A DNA stretch of 64,000 nt, taken from positions 56,947-120,946 of the forward strand of contig CANQJZ010000001.1 of assembly GCA_947624385.1 (NCBI GenBank), read 5' to 3'. Position numbers and translations under genes: made by a program. The DNA comes from an uncultured Oscillospiraceae bacterium (GTDB lineage: Bacteria; Bacillota; Clostridia; Oscillospirales; Oscillospiraceae). The notes under the pieces are model-generated. The model had not been told where the DNA came from, did no database searches, and saw nothing but the letters and a program-made list of their open reading frames with translations. Of this stretch, positions 60,390 through 64,000 are shown piece after piece; positions within the stretch are counted from its first letter, which is position 1, and each line of letters opens with the position of its first letter.

Positions 60390-62177
60390 TCATTCATCCA
60401 ATTTCAGCACCGCCAAAAACGCCTCGGTCGGCAGCTGGACGCTGCCCAACGACCGCATCTTCTTTTTGCCCTCCCGCTGCTTTTCCAGCAGCTTCTTTTT
60501 CCGGCTGATATCGCCGCCGTAGCACTTGGCCAGCACGTCCTTCCGCAGGGCCTTCACCGTCTCGCGGGCGATGATCTTGCCGCCGATAGCCGCCTGGATA
60601 GGCACCTCGAAAAGCTGCCTCGGTATATTCTCCTTGAGCTTCTCGCACAGCCGCCGAGCCCGGGGATAGGCCTTATCCTTGTGGGCGATGAGGCTCAGCG
60701 CGTCCACCGCCTCGCCGTTTAGCAGCAGGTCCACCTTCACCAGCTCCGACGGCTTGTAGCAGGAAAACTCATAGTCCATGGAGGCGTAGCCCTTTGTGCG
60801 GGCCTTCAGCGTGTCGAAAAAGTCGTAGATGATCTCCCCCAGGGGCATCTCGTAGGTCAGCTCCACCAGCCGCTGGTCCAGATACTGCATCCCCTCGTAC
60901 ACCCCTCGCCTGTCCTGACACAGGGGCATGATGTTCCCCACGAACTCATTGGGCGTGATGATGCTCATCTTCACGTACGGCTCCCGCGCCTCCGCGATGG
61001 CGGACACGTCCGGGTAATTATGGGGGTTGTCCACGTATTTCACGGTCCCGTCGGTCATCTCGATCTCGTATATCACCGACGGCAGCGTGGTCACCAGATC
61101 CAGATCGAACTCCCGTTCCAGCCGCTCCTGAATGATCTCCAGATGCAGCATGCCCAGAAAGCCGCACCGGAATCCGAACCCCAGCGCCGCCGACGATTCC
61201 GGCTCAAATGACAGGCTGGCGTCGTTCAATTGCAGCTTTTCCAGCGCGTCCCGCAGGTCCGGGTACTTGCTGCCGTCCTCGGTGTATATGCCGCAGTAGA
61301 CCATGCTCCTGGCGGGCCGGTAACCGGGCAGGGGCTCGCCGGCGGGCCGTTCCGCGCCTGTCACCGTATCGCCAATGCGTGTATCCTGGACATTTTTGAT
61401 GCTGGCGGTGAAATACCCCACCTCGCCGGCCGCAAGGCTTTCGCAGCTTTCCAGCCGGGTGGGCAGCAGATGGCCCACCTCCACCACCTTATAGACCGCC
61501 CCGGTGGCCATGAACTTCACGTCCATGTCCCGCCGCAGCACCCCGTCCATGAGCCGCACCAGCACGATCACGCCCCGATAGCTGTCGTACTGGCTGTCGA
61601 ACACCAGCGCCTTCAACGGCGCGTTCCCATCGCCCTTTGGGGCCGGCACCCGCTGGATGATATCGTCCAGCACGGCCTGGATATTGACGCCGTTTTTGGC
61701 GGATATCTCCGGCGCGTCCATGGCGGGGATGCCGATGATGTCCTCGATCTCCGTCTTGACCCGGGCCGGGTCTGCGGCGGGCAGGTCGATCTTATTGATA
61801 ACGGGGAGTATCTCAAGGTCATGGTCCAGGGCCAGGTACGTGTTGGCCAGGGTCTGGGCCTCCACGCCCTGGCTGGCGTCCACCACCAGCACCGCCCCCT
61901 CGCAGGCGGCCAGGCTCCGGCTCACCTCGTAGTTGAAGTCCACATGTCCCGGCGTGTCGATCAGGTTCAGCTGATAATCCTTCCAGTTCAGCGTCACGGC
62001 CCGTGCCTTTATGGTGATGCCCCGCTCCCGCTCCAGGTCCATGTTGTCCAGTATCTGGTCCTCCATCAGCCGGGACTCCACCGCGCCGCAAAGCTCGATG
62101 AGCCTGTCGGACAGGGTGGACTTGCCGTGGTCAATATGGGCGATGATGGAGAAATTTCGTATGTTCTGTTCTTTCAT
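60390..62177 (-). CDS. lepA: Elongation factor 4
   Basis: 595 residues from [21 protein letters not shown]; the ORF track extends it back through the xre gene in another frame. G1 [10 protein letters not shown]2 RGITIKA, G3 DTPGHVDF and G4 NKIDLP are all intact, and the diagnostic LepA C-terminal domain ([52 protein letters not shown]) is complete. A ribosome-bound GTPase that back-translocates or rescues stalled ribosomes. The ATG overlaps the xre stop as ATGA. Confidence 0.97.
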   Translation of the reverse strand: MKEQNIRNFSIIAHIDHGKSTLSDRLIELCGAVESRLMEDQILDNMDLERERGITIKARAVTLNWKDYQLNLIDTPGHVDFNYEVSRSLAACEGAVLVVDASQGVEAQTLANTYLALDHDLEILPVINKIDLPAADPARVKTEIEDIIGIPAMDAPEISAKNGVNIQAVLDDIIQRVPAPKGDGNAPLKALVFDSQYDSYRGVIVLVRLMDGVLRRDMDVKFMATGAVYKVVEVGHLLPTRLESCESLAAGEVGYFTASIKNVQDTRIGDTVTGAERPAGEPLPGYRPARSMVYCGIYTEDGSKYPDLRDALEKLQLNDASLSFEPESSAALGFGFRCGFLGMLHLEIIQERLEREFDLDLVTTLPSVIYEIEMTDGTVKYVDNPHNYPDVSAIAEAREPYVKMSIITPNEFVGNIMPLCQDRRGVYEGMQYLDQRLVELTYEMPLGEIIYDFFDTLKARTKGYASMDYEFSCYKPSELVKVDLLLNGEAVDALSLIAHKDKAYPRARRLCEKLKENIPRQLFEVPIQAAIGGKIIARETVKALRKDVLAKCYGGDISRKKKLLEKQREGKKKMRSLGSVQLPTEAFLAVLKLDE

Positions 62178-62473
62178 ATGCAGCTCTCCGCCTGGTCGGC
62201 GATCTGCCGGAGCTGATCGGCCAGCCGCCGAATGGTCTCCGGGGCGAGCCGGGTCCGGGCATCGTCGCCGGTCCGGCCCAGCAGGAAGTCCGCCGTGACG
62301 CCGTAGTAATCGCACGCCCGGCACACGAAGGCCAGTCCCGGCTCCCGCGCGCCGTTTTCGTAGTGGCTCAACAGCGCCTGGGATATTTGCAGGTCCGATG
62401 CCGCCTTCCGCTGGCTCACGCCCTTTTCCCGCCGCAGACGGGACAGATTCGCGCAAAACTGCCGCTCGCTCAT
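62174..62473 (-). CDS. Xre-family HTH regulator coupled to lepA
   Basis: 99 residues from [26 protein letters not shown] upstream. A single HTH ([28 protein letters not shown]) is followed by a helical tail ([26 protein letters not shown]) that probably dimerises. No peptidase or metabolite domain. Sharing a message with lepA is unusual. Its promoter faces that of pta with -35 boxes 7 bases apart, so it may control itself and pta. Confidence 0.85.
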   Translation of the reverse strand: MSERQFCANLSRLRREKGVSQRKAASDLQISQALLSHYENGAREPGLAFVCRACDYYGVTADFLLGRTGDDARTRLAPETIRRLADQLRQIADQAESCI

Positions 62474-62509
62474 GGTGTACCGTCCTCCCGTGAAATGATA
62501 ACTATGCGT

Positions 62510-62538
62510 ATTATAACCGACGGGGCAAAATTTGTAAA
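62510..62538 (-). promoter_or_regulatory. Promoter of xre-lepA
   Basis: On the minus strand TTTACA (62538-62533), 17 bases, TATAAT (62515-62510). Confidence 0.82.
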
Positions 62539-62545
62539 CAGAAAC

Positions 62546-62574
62546 TTGAAATTTCCATACCCCGGTGCTATCAT
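62546..62574 (+). promoter_or_regulatory. Promoter of pta
   Basis: TTGAAA, 17 bases, TATCAT, about 57 bases before the ATG. Its -35 almost touches that of xre. Confidence 0.75.
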
Positions 62575-62630
62575 GAAGTAAAGCGCTGCGGCGCATGAGA
62601 AAGTGTATTTTATATAAGGAGGTCAGAGGC

Positions 62631-63620
62631 ATGTTTACCTTTCAGACATTGATCGATTCGCTCCGCGCCCGTCCCCGCAAGATCGTCTTTACCGAGGGCA
62701 GCGACCCGCGCATCCTGGAAGCGGCCGCCCGGCTGCTTTCCGGCACATTTCTGACGCCCATCCTGATGGGCAACGAAATCGAGATCCTGACCGCCGCCCA
62801 GCGGGCCGGGTACAATATCCGCGGCGCCACGATCATCGACCCGAAAGAATACCGGGACATGGACGTGATGGTGGACAAGATGGCGGAGCTGCGCAAGGGC
62901 AAGATGACCCGTGAGCAGTGCGCCGAGGCCCTGACCCACCGCAACTACTTTGGCACCATGCTGGTGGCCACCGGCCAGGCCGACGCCCTGCTTGGCGGCG
63001 CTACATATTCCACCGCCGATACCGTCCGTCCCGCCCTGCAGCTCATCAAGACCCGGCCGGAGAACAAGATCGTCTCCTCCTGCTTCATCATGGTCCACCC
63101 CTCCGCCACCGGCGACAGCACCGTGCTTGCCATGGGCGACTGCGCCATCAACATCCACCCCAGCGAGGACGACCTGGTGGAGATCGCCACCGAGACCATC
63201 AAGTGCGCCCGCATGTTCGGCGTGGACCCCAAGGTGGCCTTTTTGAGCTACTCCACCTACGGCTCCGGCGCCGGCGAGGACGTGGACCGGATGCGCAACG
63301 CCGCCGAGCGGGTGAAGTCCCTGATGCCCACCGTGCCCATCACCGGCGAGCTGCAGTTCGACGCGGCCGTGAGCCCCATCGTGGCCCAGACCAAGTGCCC
63401 CAACGACCGGGTGGCCGGCTATGCCAACACCTTCATCTTCCCGGACATCAACGCCGGCAACATCGGCTATAAGATCGCCCAGCGCCTTGGCGGCTTCGAG
63501 GCGTACGGCCCCATCCTCCGCGGCCTGAACGCCCCCATCAACGACCTCTCCCGCGGCTGCAACGCGGAGGAAGTCTACTCCATGGCCATTATTACTGCCG
63601 CACAAGCCAACATGAGCTGA
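62631..63620 (+). CDS. pta: Phosphate acetyltransferase
   Basis: 329 residues from MFTFQTLIDSLRARPRKIVFTEG with AAGGAGG upstream; the frame upstream of this ATG has no ribosome site. PTA_PTB family, short form without the N-terminal BioD-like part. Signatures: DALLGGATYSTADTVRPALQLIKTRPENKIVSSCFIM and the C-terminal ANTFIFPDINAGNIGYKIAQRLGGFEAYGPILRGLNAPINDLSRGCNAEEVY. It turns acetyl-CoA into acetyl phosphate for ATP production. The ackA partner is not next to it. Confidence 0.96.
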   Translation: MFTFQTLIDSLRARPRKIVFTEGSDPRILEAAARLLSGTFLTPILMGNEIEILTAAQRAGYNIRGATIIDPKEYRDMDVMVDKMAELRKGKMTREQCAEALTHRNYFGTMLVATGQADALLGGATYSTADTVRPALQLIKTRPENKIVSSCFIMVHPSATGDSTVLAMGDCAINIHPSEDDLVEIATETIKCARMFGVDPKVAFLSYSTYGSGAGEDVDRMRNAAERVKSLMPTVPITGELQFDAAVSPIVAQTKCPNDRVAGYANTFIFPDINAGNIGYKIAQRLGGFEAYGPILRGLNAPINDLSRGCNAEEVYSMAIITAAQANMS

Positions 63621-63623
63621 TTT

Positions 63624-63648
63624 CGTTTGCATGCATCGCATGCAAACG
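63624..63648. repeat. Perfect 11-bp palindrome after pta
   Basis: CGTTTGCATGC-ATC-GCATGCAAACG, four bases after the pta stop. It lacks a T tract; a terminator or a recombination site border is possible. Confidence 0.65.
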
Positions 63649-63721
63649 AGAAGGCTGCGGCCCGCTGCAGCGCAAAGCGCCCCCGCCGAATGGCCGGGGC
63701 GGATAAGGAAGTATTGTTGAA

Positions 63722-63766
63722 ATGGTACGGTGTAGTCCCATTGAGGGGCTGCACCGTATCCATTTT
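63722..63766. terminator. Hairpin between pta and the recombinase gene
   Basis: ATGGTACGGTG ... CACCGTATCCATTTTT: an 11-bp stem with one bulge, followed by T5 for rightward transcripts. Confidence 0.65.
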
Positions 63767-64000
63767 TCAGGCTGGAAGCCTTACATTTTGGGGGTTACGG
63801 CGCATTTCCTCCATGATCTGTACTATCTCCTGCTCTGTCGGCAGGTCTATCAGCCCTACCGCGGTGAAGTAGATGTCCACCTTGACACGATTGTGTTTAT
63901 GGGGCTTCTCGCTCTTGTGGACTTCTATCCGCTGTATCAGAGAGTTCACTATGGTCGGCGTGAGTTCTTTCAGTTCCGTGCATTGCCGCAGGGTATTCAA
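63767..64000 (-). CDS. Large serine recombinase, C-terminal part
   Basis: Only the last 77 residues are inside the window; the gene continues to the right. LKELTPTIVNSLIQRIEVHKSEKPHKHNRVKVDIYFTAVGLIDLP matches the DUF4368-type C-terminus of large serine recombinases of Firmicute integrative elements (the ELTPTIVxxLIxRIEVH phrase is characteristic). Such enzymes excise and integrate conjugative elements. The junction with the pta region should lie within 63650-63766. Confidence 0.85.
   Translation of the reverse strand: MNTLRQCTELKELTPTIVNSLIQRIEVHKSEKPHKHNRVKVDIYFTAVGLIDLPTEQEIVQIMEEMRRNPQNVRLPA

Noticed and set aside
60127-60393. 88-residue minus-strand ORF over the nested hairpin
   Set aside because: It is produced by reading through inverted repeats and terminators; no ribosome site and no motif.

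Overview
The window comes from a GC-rich, spore-forming, butyrate-type Firmicute, most likely a member of Oscillospiraceae (Clostridial cluster IV). The evidence is both dipicolinate synthase subunits (spore core), a butyryl-CoA:acetate CoA-transferase-like protein, Gram-positive lipoprotein and ABC transporter types, a tryptophan T-box leader, and strong sigma-A promoters with AGGAGG ribosome sites. The genus is inference; no rRNA gene is present. No tRNA or CRISPR array was found.

Layout. 1-9.2 kb is a prophage late module read leftward (regulator, small and large terminase, a secreted cargo protein, portal, an HxH-domain protein with a small coupled partner, scaffold, major capsid, connectors). 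It faces a divergent SOS-type CI repressor across a two-promoter operator region. The module leaves the window at base 1; no integrase, replication or lysis gene is visible. 9.4-19 kb is chromosomal: CoA-transferase, a membrane-anchored glycosidase-like protein, dpaA-dpaB, an MBL hydrolase, an RlmI-like methyltransferase and an ECF sigma/membrane regulator pair.

19.2-36.2 kb holds the most unusual part of the window. An AgrC/LytTR-type two-component system is followed by a radical-SAM RiPP cassette (maturase, a CxC-rich precursor, and a second precursor killed by a nonsense codon). A ~13 kb leftward gene series comes next: secreted protein, STAS anti-anti-sigma protein, Cys-rich protein, a DAACS-type transporter with an RsbW-like N-terminal domain, a 1137-residue one-polypeptide polar amino acid ABC transporter with a C-terminal RsbW-like domain, a second RsbW-DAACS fusion, then three NCS2 purine permeases and an HD phosphohydrolase. 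The RiPP cassette and the transporter series are each preceded by a near-identical pair of 21-bp-spaced direct repeats, as expected for LytTR binding. I infer one regulon joining peptide signalling, partner switching and nutrient uptake.

36.3-45.4 kb is a glycan-use locus (GH38, CUT1 ABC transporter, GH20). Its transporter/GH20 part is bracketed by 44-bp inverted repeats. 45.4-52.5 kb holds a calcium-loop protein, an AlaX editing protein, a DUF1294 protein, psuG, the T-box-controlled trpXYZ uptake system and rpmE. 52.4-63.6 kb carries addA-addB, an AT-rich membrane-protein island, a structured hairpin element, xre-lepA and pta. The window ends in the C-terminus of a large serine recombinase, the edge of a second mobile element. 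Two families of GC-rich hairpin repeats are scattered between genes, including inside the prophage.
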